DNA of 64,000 nucleotides from Paracoccus sp. S3-43 (GCF_029027965.1 NZ_CP119082.1:62001-126000), one strand, 5' to 3'. Counted from the stretch's first letter, positions 33,801 through 43,657 are shown. Notes: a model not told the origin generated them from the letters alone. A program made the numbers and translations.

Positions 33801-34471
33801 GGGGGCTGGACACCGCCTATATGGGGGATCTGGTCCCGGTCATCCTGGGCTATGTCCCGCTGACCCTGGGCATGGCGCTGATCGCGATGGCGGCGGCGCT
33901 GGCCTTGGCGGTGCTGCTGGCCATCCTGCGCGTGCTGCGCGTGCCGGTCGCCGACAGCATCGTGGCGGTGTTCATCAGCTTCTTTCGCGGCACGCCGCTG
34001 CTGGTGCAGCTGTTCCTGTTCTATTACGGGCTGCCGCAACTGGTCCCGGCGCTGACGAATATCGACGGGATCACGGCGGCGGTGATCGGCCTGACGCTGC
34101 ATTTCGCGGCCTATATGGCGGAAACCATCCGCGGCGCGATCCTGGGCGTGGACCGCAGCCAATGGGAGGCCGCGCAGTCCATCGGCATGACCCAGGGCCA
34201 GCTTCTGCGTCGCATCGTGCTGCCGCAGGCGTCCCGCGTCGCCGCGCCGACGCTGATGAACTATTTCATCGACCTGATCAAAAGCACGTCCCTGGCCTTC
34301 ACCCTGGGCGTGACCGAGATGATGGGCGCGGCGCAGAAAGAGGCGGCGGGCAGTTTCCTGTATCTGGAAGCCTTCCTGGTCGTCGCCGTGATCTATTGGA
34401 TCATGGTCGAGATCCTGTCGGTCGGACAACGCTGGATGGAACGCCATCTGGGAAAGGCGGTGGCGCGATGA
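33797..34471 (+). CDS. Polar amino-acid ABC transporter permease
   Basis: A 224-residue HisMQ/GlnP-type permease. Seen: about five membrane spans, the SFFRGTPLLVQLFLFYYGLPQL segment characteristic of the family (near residue 55), and the EAAQSIGMTQGQLLRRIVLPQA coupling loop that docks on the ATPase (near 125). A single permease gene implies a homodimer. The start overlaps the upstream stop by four bases, and the ATPase gene overlaps its own stop by four bases. Confidence 0.94.
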   Translation: MRGLDTAYMGDLVPVILGYVPLTLGMALIAMAAALALAVLLAILRVLRVPVADSIVAVFISFFRGTPLLVQLFLFYYGLPQLVPALTNIDGITAAVIGLTLHFAAYMAETIRGAILGVDRSQWEAAQSIGMTQGQLLRRIVLPQASRVAAPTLMNYFIDLIKSTSLAFTLGVTEMMGAAQKEAAGSFLYLEAFLVVAVIYWIMVEILSVGQRWMERHLGKAVAR

Positions 34472-35208
34472 AATGCGAAATCGACATCGCCGGGCTGGTC
34501 AAGCGGTTCGGCGCGAACACCGTGCTGGACGGCATCGACCTGTGCCTGAAGCCGGGCGAGCGCGTGGCGGTCATCGGCCCGTCGGGGACCGGAAAATCGA
34601 CGCTGCTGCGCTGCATCAACTGGCTGGACAGGCCCGATGCGGGGCGGATCACCATCGGCGATCTGTCCGTGGACGCGGCGCGCGCCAGCCGCGCGGATGT
34701 GCTGGCGCTGCGGCGGCGGACGGGTTTCGTATTCCAGAACTATGCGCTCTTCGCCAACAAGACCGCCCGGCAGAACATCATGGAGGGACTGACCACCGTG
34801 CGCGGCTGGCCCAAGGCCAGGGCCGCCGCGCGTGCGGACCAGGTCCTGGCGCGGATCGGGCTGGCCGATCGCGGCGACAGCTATCCCTCGGCCATGTCGG
34901 GGGGCCAGCAGCAGCGGGTGGGCATCGGCCGGGCCATGGCGCTTGAGGCCGATCTGCTGCTGTTCGACGAACCGACAAGCGCGCTGGATCCCGAATGGGT
35001 GGGCGAGGTGCTGGATCTGATCCGCAGCATCGCCGACGGCCGCCAGACCATGCTGATCGTCACCCACGAGATGCAGTTCGCGCGCGAGATCGCCGACCGG
35101 ATCGTCTTCATGGACGGCGGGCGGATCGTCGAGCAGGGCCCACCCGCGCAGATCTTCGGCGATCCGCGGGACGACCGGACGCGGGCCTTCCTGCGGCGGG
35201 TGGGTTAG
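34468..35208 (+). CDS. Polar amino-acid ABC transporter ATP-binding protein
   Basis: A 246-residue ABC ATPase of the GlnQ/HisP type. Seen: Walker A GPSGTGKSTLLRC near residue 33, the Q-loop VFQNYALFANKTA near 88, signature SGGQQQRVGIGRAMA near 149, Walker B LLLFDEPTSALDPEW near 169 and the H-loop IVTHEMQFAREIADR near 206. Last gene of the three-gene importer operon. Its end overlaps the convergent small secreted protein gene by four bases. Confidence 0.95.
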   Translation: MKCEIDIAGLVKRFGANTVLDGIDLCLKPGERVAVIGPSGTGKSTLLRCINWLDRPDAGRITIGDLSVDAARASRADVLALRRRTGFVFQNYALFANKTARQNIMEGLTTVRGWPKARAAARADQVLARIGLADRGDSYPSAMSGGQQQRVGIGRAMALEADLLLFDEPTSALDPEWVGEVLDLIRSIADGRQTMLIVTHEMQFAREIADRIVFMDGGRIVEQGPPAQIFGDPRDDRTRAFLRRVG

Positions 35209-35636
35209 CGCAGGCCCGCCGTCTGGTAATAGACGTCCACGTCCCGCGCCTGGTCATAGCCGATGCCCGAGGCGATGATGCAGCTGGTATCGTCGCGGCG
35301 CGGGGCGACCAGGGTCCAGGTGCCCATCTGTTCGGATGCCCACAGCTCGGTCGCGGCATGGCCGTCGCCGGGGACCGGGGCTTCGTTGAAGTCGTGTCGC
35401 AGGGTCGCGCGGATCTCGGCGTTGTCGGCGCAATAGGGCTGGTCGTCCACCGCCATGTCGGAGGTGGGCAGATCCTGGGCCTGTTCCAGCAGCGTGGCGG
35501 TATCGACCCCGGCCATGGCGGGCCAAGCCTGCACGGGCTGGTCGGGGCGGGTGGCGGACAGGGCGGGCATGGCCATCAAGGCCGCGACGCTGCCGGCCAG
35601 CCCAAGACGGGCGATGCGGAGTGCGATGCGGGTCAT
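35205..35636 (-). CDS. Small secreted hypothetical protein
   Basis: A 143-residue exported protein. Seen: a Sec-type signal peptide (MTRIALRIARLGLAGSVAAL then MAMPALSA) and two cysteines in the mature part, in DDQPYCADNAEI and DDTSCIIASG, that could form a disulfide. The stretch GTWTLVAPRRDDTSCIIASG resembles a short-domain pattern common in small alphaproteobacterial periplasmic proteins, but I cannot name the family. An EcfG-like promoter lies 37-62 bases upstream, so it may be a stress-induced envelope protein. Confidence 0.75.
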   Translation of the reverse strand: MTRIALRIARLGLAGSVAALMAMPALSATRPDQPVQAWPAMAGVDTATLLEQAQDLPTSDMAVDDQPYCADNAEIRATLRHDFNEAPVPGDGHAATELWASEQMGTWTLVAPRRDDTSCIIASGIGYDQARDVDVYYQTAGLR

Positions 35637-35672
35637 GATCAGGGCCTTTCATCCAGTGTTTGCTTGTGGAAA

Positions 35673-35698
35673 AACACCCCGGTGCCGACAAGGGTTCC
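35673..35698 (-). promoter_or_regulatory. Candidate EcfG-dependent promoter of the small secreted protein
   Basis: On the minus strand GGAAC (plus 35698-35694), 17 bases, then TGTT (plus 35676-35673), one mismatch from CGTT. The predicted leader would be about 30 bases. Confidence 0.4.
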
Positions 35699-35792
35699 GA
35701 CATTCGCCCGGACGCGGCGTTGCGCCGCCCATCGAAACCGGGCAATCCTGTCGGCGAACAGGCGGCTGAGGCGACAGGAAGGACGGTCCCCG

Positions 35793-36719
35793 ATGGCGAT
35801 ACTTCTGGGCGATGTGGGGGGCACGAATGCCCGGCTGGCCATCGCGCGCAACGGCAGCATCGACACGCAGACGGTGACGCGCTTCCGGGGCGACGACCAT
35901 GCCAGCTTCGACGATGTTGTCCGCCAGTTCCTTCAGGAACAGGACCAGCCGCGCATCAGCGCCGTCTGCATCGCCGTGGCAGGCCCGGTCAGCGGCGGGC
36001 GGGCGCGCCTGACCAACCGCGACTGGGATTTCGACGAGGATCGGCTGGCGCGGCTGACCGATGCCGACCACGTCCGGCTGATCAACGACCTCACCGCGAT
36101 GGGCTATGCCACCCCCGTCCTGTCCGGCGATGGCCTTGCCACCCTGCGCCACGCGCCCGCCGACCGGGCGCGCAACGGCCAGGCCCTGGTCGTGAACCTG
36201 GGCACCGGCTTCAACGTCTGCGCCGTGCGCAGCCTGCCCGGCGGCGCGATCGCCGCGATGGAGGCCGAGGAAGGCCATACCCACCTGCCCGCCAACATCT
36301 ATCTGCGGCTGCTGGAGGCGGTCGGACCCGAGGCGATCAAGGGCTTCATCTCGACCGAGGAGGCCTTTGCCGGGCGCGGGCTGTCGCGCCTGCACGCGGC
36401 GCTGACCGGCACCCCGCCGGTGCGCAGCGAACAGATCGACGCGGCCTCGGACGCGGGGGATGCGGCGGCCAATGCCACCTATGACCTGTTCACCGACCTG
36501 GTGGGCCTGCTGTGCCGCGAACTGGCGCTGCGATTCATGCCGTTGGAGGGGCTGTTCCTGGCGGGCAGCGTCGGGCGCAGCATCGCCGACCGGATGGATC
36601 TGTTCAACGCGTCCTTCCTGGCCCAGCCCTATATGCGCCACATTCCTGAAAACACGCCGATCTTCCTGATCCGCGACGACATGGCCGCGCTGCAAGGCTG
36701 CCTGGCCGCGCTGGCCTGA
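35793..36719 (+). CDS. glk: Glucokinase
   Basis: A 308-residue glucokinase of the E. coli Glk type, phosphorylating glucose with ATP. Seen: the phosphate-binding LLGDVGGTNARLAIA at residues 4-18, VAGPVSGGRARLTNRDW near residue 63, the catalytic-region LINDLTAMGYA near 98, NLGTGFNVCAV near 138, EEGHTHLPAN near 158 and FLAGSVGRS near 260. AGGAAGGA precedes ATG 35793 at a somewhat long spacing; the open frame upstream overlaps other genes and is rejected. Confidence 0.93.
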   Translation: MAILLGDVGGTNARLAIARNGSIDTQTVTRFRGDDHASFDDVVRQFLQEQDQPRISAVCIAVAGPVSGGRARLTNRDWDFDEDRLARLTDADHVRLINDLTAMGYATPVLSGDGLATLRHAPADRARNGQALVVNLGTGFNVCAVRSLPGGAIAAMEAEEGHTHLPANIYLRLLEAVGPEAIKGFISTEEAFAGRGLSRLHAALTGTPPVRSEQIDAASDAGDAAANATYDLFTDLVGLLCRELALRFMPLEGLFLAGSVGRSIADRMDLFNASFLAQPYMRHIPENTPIFLIRDDMAALQGCLAALA

Positions 36720-36834
36720 ACGCAACAGGCGGCGGAAACCTGTCCTCTGCCCCGGCTTTCGCGGATGAATCGCTTGGATTCGCCGGGGCGTCCTGTTCTT
36801 ATGGGCGCAAAGCAAGAACGCACAAGGCAGGACG

Positions 36835-38691
36835 ATGCGGGCATATCTGCGGGCGGCATTGGTGGCATCCACGGTGATGGGCCTGGGGGGGATGGCCTGG
36901 GCGCAATCCGCGTCCTCGCCGTTTTCGGGGCTGTTCGGGGGCCGCAGCGACGAAGGGCCGGTCGATCTGCAATTCCGCGTCCAGGGGGCCGACGACCTGG
37001 ACCAGCCGCTGCGCAACGCCTCGCTGATCGCGGGCGCGCTGTCCGAGGATCGCACCACCGGCCAGGACGTGCTGGCCGCCGCGCGGGGCGATTACGCGCG
37101 GATCCTGGGCAACCTGTATGACCGGGGCTATTATTCGGCGATCATCAACATCACCCTGGACGGGGTCGAGGCGGCCGAGATCGCCCCCCTGGACGCGCCG
37201 GGCATCGTCCGGCAGGTCGTCGTCAGCGTCCAGACCGGCCCCCGCTTCCGCTTTTCGCGCGCCGCCATCGCGCCGGTGGCGCCCCGGACCGACCTGCCCG
37301 GCGACTATCGCCAGGGCGGGATCGCGGGAACCGGCACGATCCGCGGCGCCGCCCGCGCGGGGGTGGACGGCTGGCGCGATGTCGGCCATGCCAAGGCCGA
37401 GGTGTCGGGGCAAGAGATCACCGCCGATCACCTCGCCAATGTGGTGGACAGCCGCATCGACCTGTCGCCCGGCCCCTCGGTCCGGTTCGGGCGGCTGAAC
37501 ATCCGCGGCCATGACCGCATGAACCCGCGCCGGCTGCACAAGATCGCCGGCCTGCCCGAGGGCGAACGCTTCGACCCCGACGATGTCGAGGATGTCAGGA
37601 AGCGCCTGCGCCGGTCCGGCGTCTTTTCCGCCATCACCCTGGAAGAGGCCGAGACGCTGAACCCCGACGGCAGCATGGACGTCAACCTGACCGTGGTCGA
37701 ACAGAAGCCCCGCCGGATCGGCGCGGGGTTCGAGATCTCGACCACCGACGGGGCGATGCTGTCGGCCTATTGGATGCACCGCAACCTGCTGGGCGGCGGC
37801 GAACGGCTGCGCATCGACGCCAAGGTCAAGGATATCGGATCCGACACCAGCGGCAAGGATGAGGAAGTGACCCTGCGCATCGACCGTCCCGCCACGGTCA
37901 CGCCGGACACCACCGCCTATGTCCTGACCAGCCTGGCCCGGATGCGAGAAGAGGATTACGACGAGGATACCGGCATCGTCGGGCTGGGCTTCAACCACAT
38001 CTTCAGCGACCGCTTCACCTTCGACACGGCGATCCAGTACCAGTTCTCGCGCGTTTATGACGACCTGGGCGAGACCGACTTCAAGGTTCTGGCCTTTCCG
38101 ACCAGCGTGATGTGGGACGCGCGCGACAACGAAAACAACGCCAGGCGCGGCTATTACCTGCAAGGCGACGCCACCCCCTTCAAGGGTTTCGACGGCACCG
38201 ATACCGGCATCCGCGTCCTGGGCGAGGGCCGCGCCTTCCGGTCCCTGGGCGAGGGCGACCGCTTCACCCTGGCGGGCCGCGCCCGCTTCGGCAGCGTCCT
38301 GGGCAGCGAGATCCAGAATACCCCGCGCAACTATCTGTTCTTCTCGGGCGGCGGCGGCAGCGTGCGCGGCCAGCCCTATCAGTCGCTGGGCGTCGAGGAA
38401 ATCCAGGGCCCGAACGGCCCGATCAAGACCGGCGGCATGAGCGTGGCGGCGCTGTCCGCCGAGGTCCGCTGGCAGGTCCGCGAACGGATCGGCGTGGTGG
38501 CCTTCACCGATTACGGCGAGGTCTGGGCGGAAGATGGCTGGAACGGGGCCAGCGAATGGCACTCGGGGGCGGGGATCGGCGTTCGGTACGACACGCCCAT
38601 CGGGCCGCTGCGTTTCGACGTGGCCGGGCCGACCGGAGGGGACACCGGCAATGGCGTGCAACTGTATCTGGGACTGGGGCAGGCGTTCTGA
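36835..38691 (+). CDS. tamA: Translocation and assembly module TamA (Omp85 family)
   Basis: A 618-residue outer-membrane protein. With TamB it inserts some outer-membrane proteins and carries phospholipids. Seen: a signal peptide (residues 1-23), POTRA domains (about 40-280, including RFGRLNIRGHDRMNPRRL), and a C-terminal Omp85 beta-barrel with the characteristic FFSGGGGSVRGQPYQSLG (near residue 502) and DTPIGPLRFDVAGPTGG ending in LYLGLGQAF. It is followed directly by tamB (one-base overlap, TGATG). Length and order are standard. Confidence 0.95.
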   Translation: MRAYLRAALVASTVMGLGGMAWAQSASSPFSGLFGGRSDEGPVDLQFRVQGADDLDQPLRNASLIAGALSEDRTTGQDVLAAARGDYARILGNLYDRGYYSAIINITLDGVEAAEIAPLDAPGIVRQVVVSVQTGPRFRFSRAAIAPVAPRTDLPGDYRQGGIAGTGTIRGAARAGVDGWRDVGHAKAEVSGQEITADHLANVVDSRIDLSPGPSVRFGRLNIRGHDRMNPRRLHKIAGLPEGERFDPDDVEDVRKRLRRSGVFSAITLEEAETLNPDGSMDVNLTVVEQKPRRIGAGFEISTTDGAMLSAYWMHRNLLGGGERLRIDAKVKDIGSDTSGKDEEVTLRIDRPATVTPDTTAYVLTSLARMREEDYDEDTGIVGLGFNHIFSDRFTFDTAIQYQFSRVYDDLGETDFKVLAFPTSVMWDARDNENNARRGYYLQGDATPFKGFDGTDTGIRVLGEGRAFRSLGEGDRFTLAGRARFGSVLGSEIQNTPRNYLFFSGGGGSVRGQPYQSLGVEEIQGPNGPIKTGGMSVAALSAEVRWQVRERIGVVAFTDYGEVWAEDGWNGASEWHSGAGIGVRYDTPIGPLRFDVAGPTGGDTGNGVQLYLGLGQAF

Positions 38692-41600
38692 TGAGGACCG
38701 GGCCGATGAACACGGGACTGACGAGCGCCGGGCTGATGCGCAAACTGTGGCTGCTCGCCTTCGCGATCCTGTTCCCGCTGTCGGTGATGGCCCAGACCGC
38801 CGCCGAGATTTCGCAGCAGGAAAGCGACGACCGGGGCTTTCTGACCCGGCTTCTGGAACGCAACCTGTCCAGTGCCGGGCGCGAGGTCGTGATCGACGGC
38901 TTCGAAGGCGCGTTGTCGTCGCGCGCGACCTTCCGCCGGATCACCATCGCCGATGGCGAGGGCGCTTGGCTGACGCTGAACGACGGGGCGATCCAGTGGA
39001 ACCGCTCGGCCCTGCTGCGCGGCAGGATCGAGATCGCCGAAATGTCGGCCCGCGAGATCCTGCTGCCCCGCCTGCCCGCGACCGGCCAGACCCCCACGGC
39101 CGAGGCGCGCGAATTCGGCGGCTTCGCCCTGCCGGAACTGCCCGTGGCCCTGAACATCACCCAGATCCGGGCCGACCGGGTGGAGCTGGGCGAACCCGTG
39201 ATCGGCCTGGCCGCAGCCATCTCGATGGCCGGCGGCATGAGCCTGGAAGGCGGCGAGGGGCAAGCCAAGCTGGCGATCCAGCGGCTGGACGGGCCGCGCG
39301 GCAGCTTCAACCTGGACACCGGCTATTCGAACGCGACGCAGGTTCTGCGGGTGAACCTGACCCTGGACGAGGCCGCGGACGGGCTGCTGGTCAACCTGAT
39401 CGACCTTTACGACAAGCCCTCGGTCGTGGCGGAGATCAGCGGCGAAGGCCAGATCAAGGATTTCGGCGTCGACATCAAGCTGGCCACCGATGGCCTGCCG
39501 CGCGTGACGGGGCGGGTCTCGGCGGCGGGCGGTCCCGATGCGTCGGGCAATCCGGGCACGAATTTCGCGCTGCAACTGGGCGGCGACGTCGCCTCGCTGC
39601 TGGCGCCGAAGAACCGGACCTTTTTCGGCAACCAGGTCCAGCTTCGCGCCGAAGGCTGGCGCGGCGACGACGGGCGGCTGGACATCCCCACGCTGAACCT
39701 TGCGACCGAGGCCCTGTCGCTGGACGGGTCGCTGGCGGTCAATGCCCAGGGGGCGCCGCAGAACGCGAACCTGCTGATCGCACTTGGATCCGACGCGGGC
39801 GCGGCGCAGGTGCCGGTCCCCCTGCCCTTCGCGGGCGAGGACTCGACCGTGGAATCCGGGCGGCTTGAACTGCAATACGACGCGGCCCGTGGCCAGGGCT
39901 GGACGCTGAACGGCCGTGTCGGCGCCCTGGATCTGGGCGACGTGCTGTTGGGCGACCTGCGGCTGGATGGGTCCGGCGCGGTGGTTCTGGACGGCGGCAG
40001 CCTGCAATCGGTGAACGGCGGCATCCGGTTCGGATCGCGGCAGATGGTCTTTGCCGATGCGGGTCTGGCCCAGGCCGTCGGCCCAGAGATCACCGGCAGC
40101 AGCGATTTCGATTTCACCCCCGGCAACGCGGTGAAGATGACGGCGCTGAATGTCAGCGGCTCCGATTACGGATTGCAGGGCATGCTGCAACTGTCGGGCC
40201 TGTCCACCGGCTTCGTGCTGTCCGGCAACATGCAGGCGCGTCATGACGATCTAAGCCGGATATCGACCCTTGCGGGGCGCGACCTGTCCGGGCAGACCGA
40301 TGCTAGCGTCCTGGGCTATTACAACTTTCTGGGGCGTGACTTCGCCATCACCTCGACCGTGGCGGGGACCGATATCACTGTCGATCAGCCGCAGCTCGAC
40401 CGCCTTCTGGCAGGCCGGTCCACCATCGACCTGCGCGCAAGGCGCGACCGGACCGGGATCAAGCTGACCGATCTTTCCATCAACGCCCAGCGGCTGACCG
40501 CCCAAGCCCAGGGCTATGTGAACAGCCTGTCCAGCGACGTGACGGCGACGATTTCCATGCCGTCGTTGCAAGACGCGGATCCGAATTTCTCGGGCGCGTT
40601 GCAGGCCGATGCCAAGCTGTCGGGCGCGTCGGGCGCGCGCCAGCTGACCGTCAGCGGCGAGGCCGAGGATCTGCGCATCGGCGTTGAAGCCCTGGACAAC
40701 GCCCTGCAAGGCCAGACCACGCTGACCGTCCTGGCCGCCGAAAAGCCGCAGGGCTATGAAGTCGAGGTGTTCCGCATCGCCAACCCGCAACTGCGCGCCG
40801 AAGGACGCGGCAGCTTTGCCGAAGGCGCGTTGGACGCGACGGTCGATCTGGCCGTGCCCGATCTCGCGGCGATCCGTGACGGCTGGACCGGGGGCTTCGA
40901 CGCCATGGCCCGGCTGACCGAACGCGACGGCACCCGGTTCGTCGACATGACCGGGTCGGGCCAGAACCTGTCCTTCGGCGTCCAGAACGCGGACGCCGCG
41001 CTGACCGGCACCACCCGCCTGCGGGTCCAGGCCGAGGAGAAGGACGGCACCGTCACCCTGCGCGACGTCGAACTGGTCAACGACCAGATGAACGCGACCG
41101 CGCGCGGCGTCTATGGTCCCGGCGTCACGGATATCGCCGCCGATGTCGCGGTCCGGTCCCTGGCGCCCTTCGGCCCCGGCTGGCGCGGCGCGCTGGATCT
41201 GACCGGCAGCTTCCGCGAGGCGGGCGACGGCGTCCGGCGGCTGGAAGTGTCGGGCACCGGGCGCGACCTGGCCTTCGGCCAAGCGCAGGTCGATGGCGCG
41301 CTGGCCGGGGAGACCCGGCTGGCCGTGACGGGGACCGAACGGAACGGCGTCCTGGCCATCGAACAGGCCCGCATCGACAATCCCCGCCTGAACGCAATCG
41401 CGACAGGCACGGTCGGGGGCGACCAGACCGACGTGACGGCGCAGGTGAATGCCCAGGATCTGCGGTTTCTGGGTAACGGCATCAGCGGCGCCCTGAACGC
41501 CGATGCCCAGGTGGTCCAGCAGGGCGATACCCGCCGCATCACCGCCACCGGAACCGGGACCGGCCTGTCCTTGGGCCAGCCCCGCGTCGATCCGCTGCTG

Positions 41601-43220
41601 CGCGGCCAGACCAGCTTCGATATCGCGGCCACCCAGGCGCCTGCCGGGCTGTCCTTCCAGCGGCTGAACGTGCAGAACCCTCAGGTGCAGATCCAGGCCG
41701 GTGGGGACACCGCCAGCGGCATGACCGTCGCCGCGCGGCTGGCCGACCTGGGCCTGGTGCAGCCCGAATTCCCCGGCCCCGTGCAGGTCGACGGCACCGT
41801 GCGAGAGGAGGGCGCGAATTTCGCCCTGAACCTGACCGCCACCGCGCCGGGCAGCACGCAATTGCAGGCGGCGGGCAGCGTGGCGCGGGATTTTTCCACC
41901 ATGAACCTGTCGATCACGGGCCGCAGCGACGCCTCGATCGCCAATACCTTCATCCGCACCCGCAGCATCGAAGGCCCGCTGTCGCTGAACCTGACCGTCA
42001 ACGGCCCGCCATCGCTGCAATCGCTTGGCGGGCGCGTCCAGCTGACGAACGGTCAGATCACCGATCCCGGCGTCGGCATCCGGCTGGAGGGGGTGAACGC
42101 CACCGCCGATCTGGCGGGCGGGCGGATCGCCCTGGACGCGGGGGCCGATGTCTCGGCCGGGGGGCGGGTGCAGGTCAGCGGCCCGGTCGACCTGACCGGC
42201 GGGACGCTGGATCTGGCGATTGTGCTGGACCGGGTGATCGCGCGCGACCCGAACCTGTATCAGACCGAGATCAGCGGCAACCTGCGCATGTCGGGCCGCA
42301 ATGCGGACGGGCCGCTGATTTCCGGCACCATCGACCTGGGCGAGACGGAAATCCGCATCCCCTCGACCGGGCTGGGCGGCGCCAAGGCGATTCCCGACAT
42401 CCATCATGTCGGCGATACCCGCCCCGTCCGGTCCACCCGCGCCAAGGCCGGGCTGGAACCCTATCCCAGCGATGCGTCCCGAGAGGCAGGGCTGGCCGGG
42501 CCGCCCTCGACCCCGCCCTCGGCGCCGCCGCGGCTGGATCTGGTCATCAACGCGCCGAACCAGGTGTTCGTGCGGGGCCGGGGCGTCGATGCCGAACTGG
42601 GCGGGTCGCTGCGGGTGCAGGGCACCGCGCGCAACGCCATCCCTATCGGCTTTCTGGAACTGATCCGGGGGCGCGTGGACCTGCTGGGCCGACGCTTCAC
42701 CCTGTCCGAGGGGCTGGTCGAACTGCAAGGCAGCCTGATCCCGGTGATCCGGCTGGTCGCCGAAACCGAACAGGACGGCATCACCACCCGCATCATCATC
42801 GACGGCGAGGTGCGCGACCCCGAGATCACCTTCGAATCCTCGCCCGAACTGCCCGAGGAAGAGGTTCTGTCGCAACTGCTGTTCGGCCGGGGCCTGGACA
42901 ATATCAGCCCGCTCCAGGCCGCCCAGCTTGCCAATGCCATCGCCACCCTGGCCGGGCGCGGGGGCGAGGGGATCATCGGCAACCTGCGCAACCAGGTGGG
43001 CCTGGACGACCTGGATCTGGCCACCGACGACGACGGCAATGTCCAGGTCCGCGCGGGCAAATACCTGTCCGACAACCTCTATACCGATGTCGCGGTGGGC
43101 GCGGACGGCAAAAGCAGCCTGAACCTGAACCTGGACGTGACCGATTCCCTGACCGCGCGCGGATCGGTGGGCACCGAGGGCGACAGCACCCTGGGGATCT
43201 ATTTCGAACGGGATTACTGA
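38691..43220 (+). CDS. tamB: Translocation and assembly module TamB
   Basis: A 1509-residue AsmA/TamB-type bridge protein anchored in the inner membrane and spanning the periplasm. Seen: an N-terminal hydrophobic segment (KLWLLAFAILFPLSVMA near residues 18-34), a very long repetitive beta-rich body with many LxVxGTGRDLxFG-like repeats, and the C-terminal DUF490 domain ending SVGTEGDSTLGIYFERDY. ATG 38691 overlaps the tamA stop; ATG 38706 is an alternative. The frame is open further upstream inside tamA, but that stretch is a shadow. Confidence 0.94.
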   Translation: MRTGPMNTGLTSAGLMRKLWLLAFAILFPLSVMAQTAAEISQQESDDRGFLTRLLERNLSSAGREVVIDGFEGALSSRATFRRITIADGEGAWLTLNDGAIQWNRSALLRGRIEIAEMSAREILLPRLPATGQTPTAEAREFGGFALPELPVALNITQIRADRVELGEPVIGLAAAISMAGGMSLEGGEGQAKLAIQRLDGPRGSFNLDTGYSNATQVLRVNLTLDEAADGLLVNLIDLYDKPSVVAEISGEGQIKDFGVDIKLATDGLPRVTGRVSAAGGPDASGNPGTNFALQLGGDVASLLAPKNRTFFGNQVQLRAEGWRGDDGRLDIPTLNLATEALSLDGSLAVNAQGAPQNANLLIALGSDAGAAQVPVPLPFAGEDSTVESGRLELQYDAARGQGWTLNGRVGALDLGDVLLGDLRLDGSGAVVLDGGSLQSVNGGIRFGSRQMVFADAGLAQAVGPEITGSSDFDFTPGNAVKMTALNVSGSDYGLQGMLQLSGLSTGFVLSGNMQARHDDLSRISTLAGRDLSGQTDASVLGYYNFLGRDFAITSTVAGTDITVDQPQLDRLLAGRSTIDLRARRDRTGIKLTDLSINAQRLTAQAQGYVNSLSSDVTATISMPSLQDADPNFSGALQADAKLSGASGARQLTVSGEAEDLRIGVEALDNALQGQTTLTVLAAEKPQGYEVEVFRIANPQLRAEGRGSFAEGALDATVDLAVPDLAAIRDGWTGGFDAMARLTERDGTRFVDMTGSGQNLSFGVQNADAALTGTTRLRVQAEEKDGTVTLRDVELVNDQMNATARGVYGPGVTDIAADVAVRSLAPFGPGWRGALDLTGSFREAGDGVRRLEVSGTGRDLAFGQAQVDGALAGETRLAVTGTERNGVLAIEQARIDNPRLNAIATGTVGGDQTDVTAQVNAQDLRFLGNGISGALNADAQVVQQGDTRRITATGTGTGLSLGQPRVDPLLRGQTSFDIAATQAPAGLSFQRLNVQNPQVQIQAGGDTASGMTVAARLADLGLVQPEFPGPVQVDGTVREEGANFALNLTATAPGSTQLQAAGSVARDFSTMNLSITGRSDASIANTFIRTRSIEGPLSLNLTVNGPPSLQSLGGRVQLTNGQITDPGVGIRLEGVNATADLAGGRIALDAGADVSAGGRVQVSGPVDLTGGTLDLAIVLDRVIARDPNLYQTEISGNLRMSGRNADGPLISGTIDLGETEIRIPSTGLGGAKAIPDIHHVGDTRPVRSTRAKAGLEPYPSDASREAGLAGPPSTPPSAPPRLDLVINAPNQVFVRGRGVDAELGGSLRVQGTARNAIPIGFLELIRGRVDLLGRRFTLSEGLVELQGSLIPVIRLVAETEQDGITTRIIIDGEVRDPEITFESSPELPEEEVLSQLLFGRGLDNISPLQAAQLANAIATLAGRGGEGIIGNLRNQVGLDDLDLATDDDGNVQVRAGKYLSDNLYTDVAVGADGKSSLNLNLDVTDSLTARGSVGTEGDSTLGIYFERDY

Positions 43221-43226
43221 GGGCGC

Positions 43227-43478
43227 ATGACAGGGCCGCCGTTCCGACGCCCCGGATCGGCTGCCGGATGCGGATCCGGCGGTATCATGCGCGATCGCAT
43301 GACCCGGACCTCGGCCGGGGTGGTGATCGACCTGGGCGGCGGCGACCGCATCATCGGCGCGGATACAACCCTGACGATAGCGCAGGTTGCGGACGACATC
43401 TTCGGGTCCAAGTGGTCGCGCCATGCCATGACCGGCCCAGAAAAATGCCCGCCAGAAAAGGGCGGGCATACTCGATAA
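43227..43478 (+). pseudogene. Possible remnant of an RTX-like protein C-terminus
   Basis: An 83-codon frame. Only its middle looks biological: SAGVVIDLGGGDRIIGADTT followed by IAQVADDIFG (about 43308-43410) resembles the last module of alphaproteobacterial RTX or calcium-binding proteins, where DFGGGD and ADDF motifs recur. No upstream RTX repeats are present and the flanking codons are not protein-like. I read it as a decayed fragment; chance similarity is possible. Confidence 0.3.
43445..43469. terminator. Hairpin downstream of tamB
   Basis: ATGCCCGCC (43445-43453) and GGCGGGCAT (43461-43469) form a perfect nine-base stem with a seven-base loop. There is no clear T run, so it is a terminator-like structure for tamB or for the remnant frame. 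The rest of 43479-43657 holds a TTGACA at 43596 without a clear -10, and nothing else I can support. Confidence 0.5.
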
Positions 43479-43657
43479 GCCATTGCAAAAACGCAATTTC
43501 ACTACGGGTTTTCAACGTTTGAGGCGCAAGGGGGTTCCTGCGCGCGCCAAGAAATTACCCTTTTGGCAAGACATCTCCGTTCACTTTCTTGCGCATTGAC
43601 AAACCGGACCGCCCGACGCCTGTTGCGGCAAGGTGGCAACGGAAAACGGGACAGGCG

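Noticed and set aside
38112..38690. Extension of tamB upstream into tamA
   Set aside because: TamA barrel motifs occupy the other frame, and ATG 38691 overlaps the tamA stop as expected.
43214..43483. Minus-strand frame of 89 codons after tamB
   Set aside because: Shadow of the possible RTX-like remnant; Pro/Arg-rich with no domain and no ribosome-binding site.
40251..43502. Minus-strand frame of 1083 codons antisense to tamB
   Set aside because: Repetitive Gly/Arg/Gln translation caused by GC bias and the repeats of tamB.
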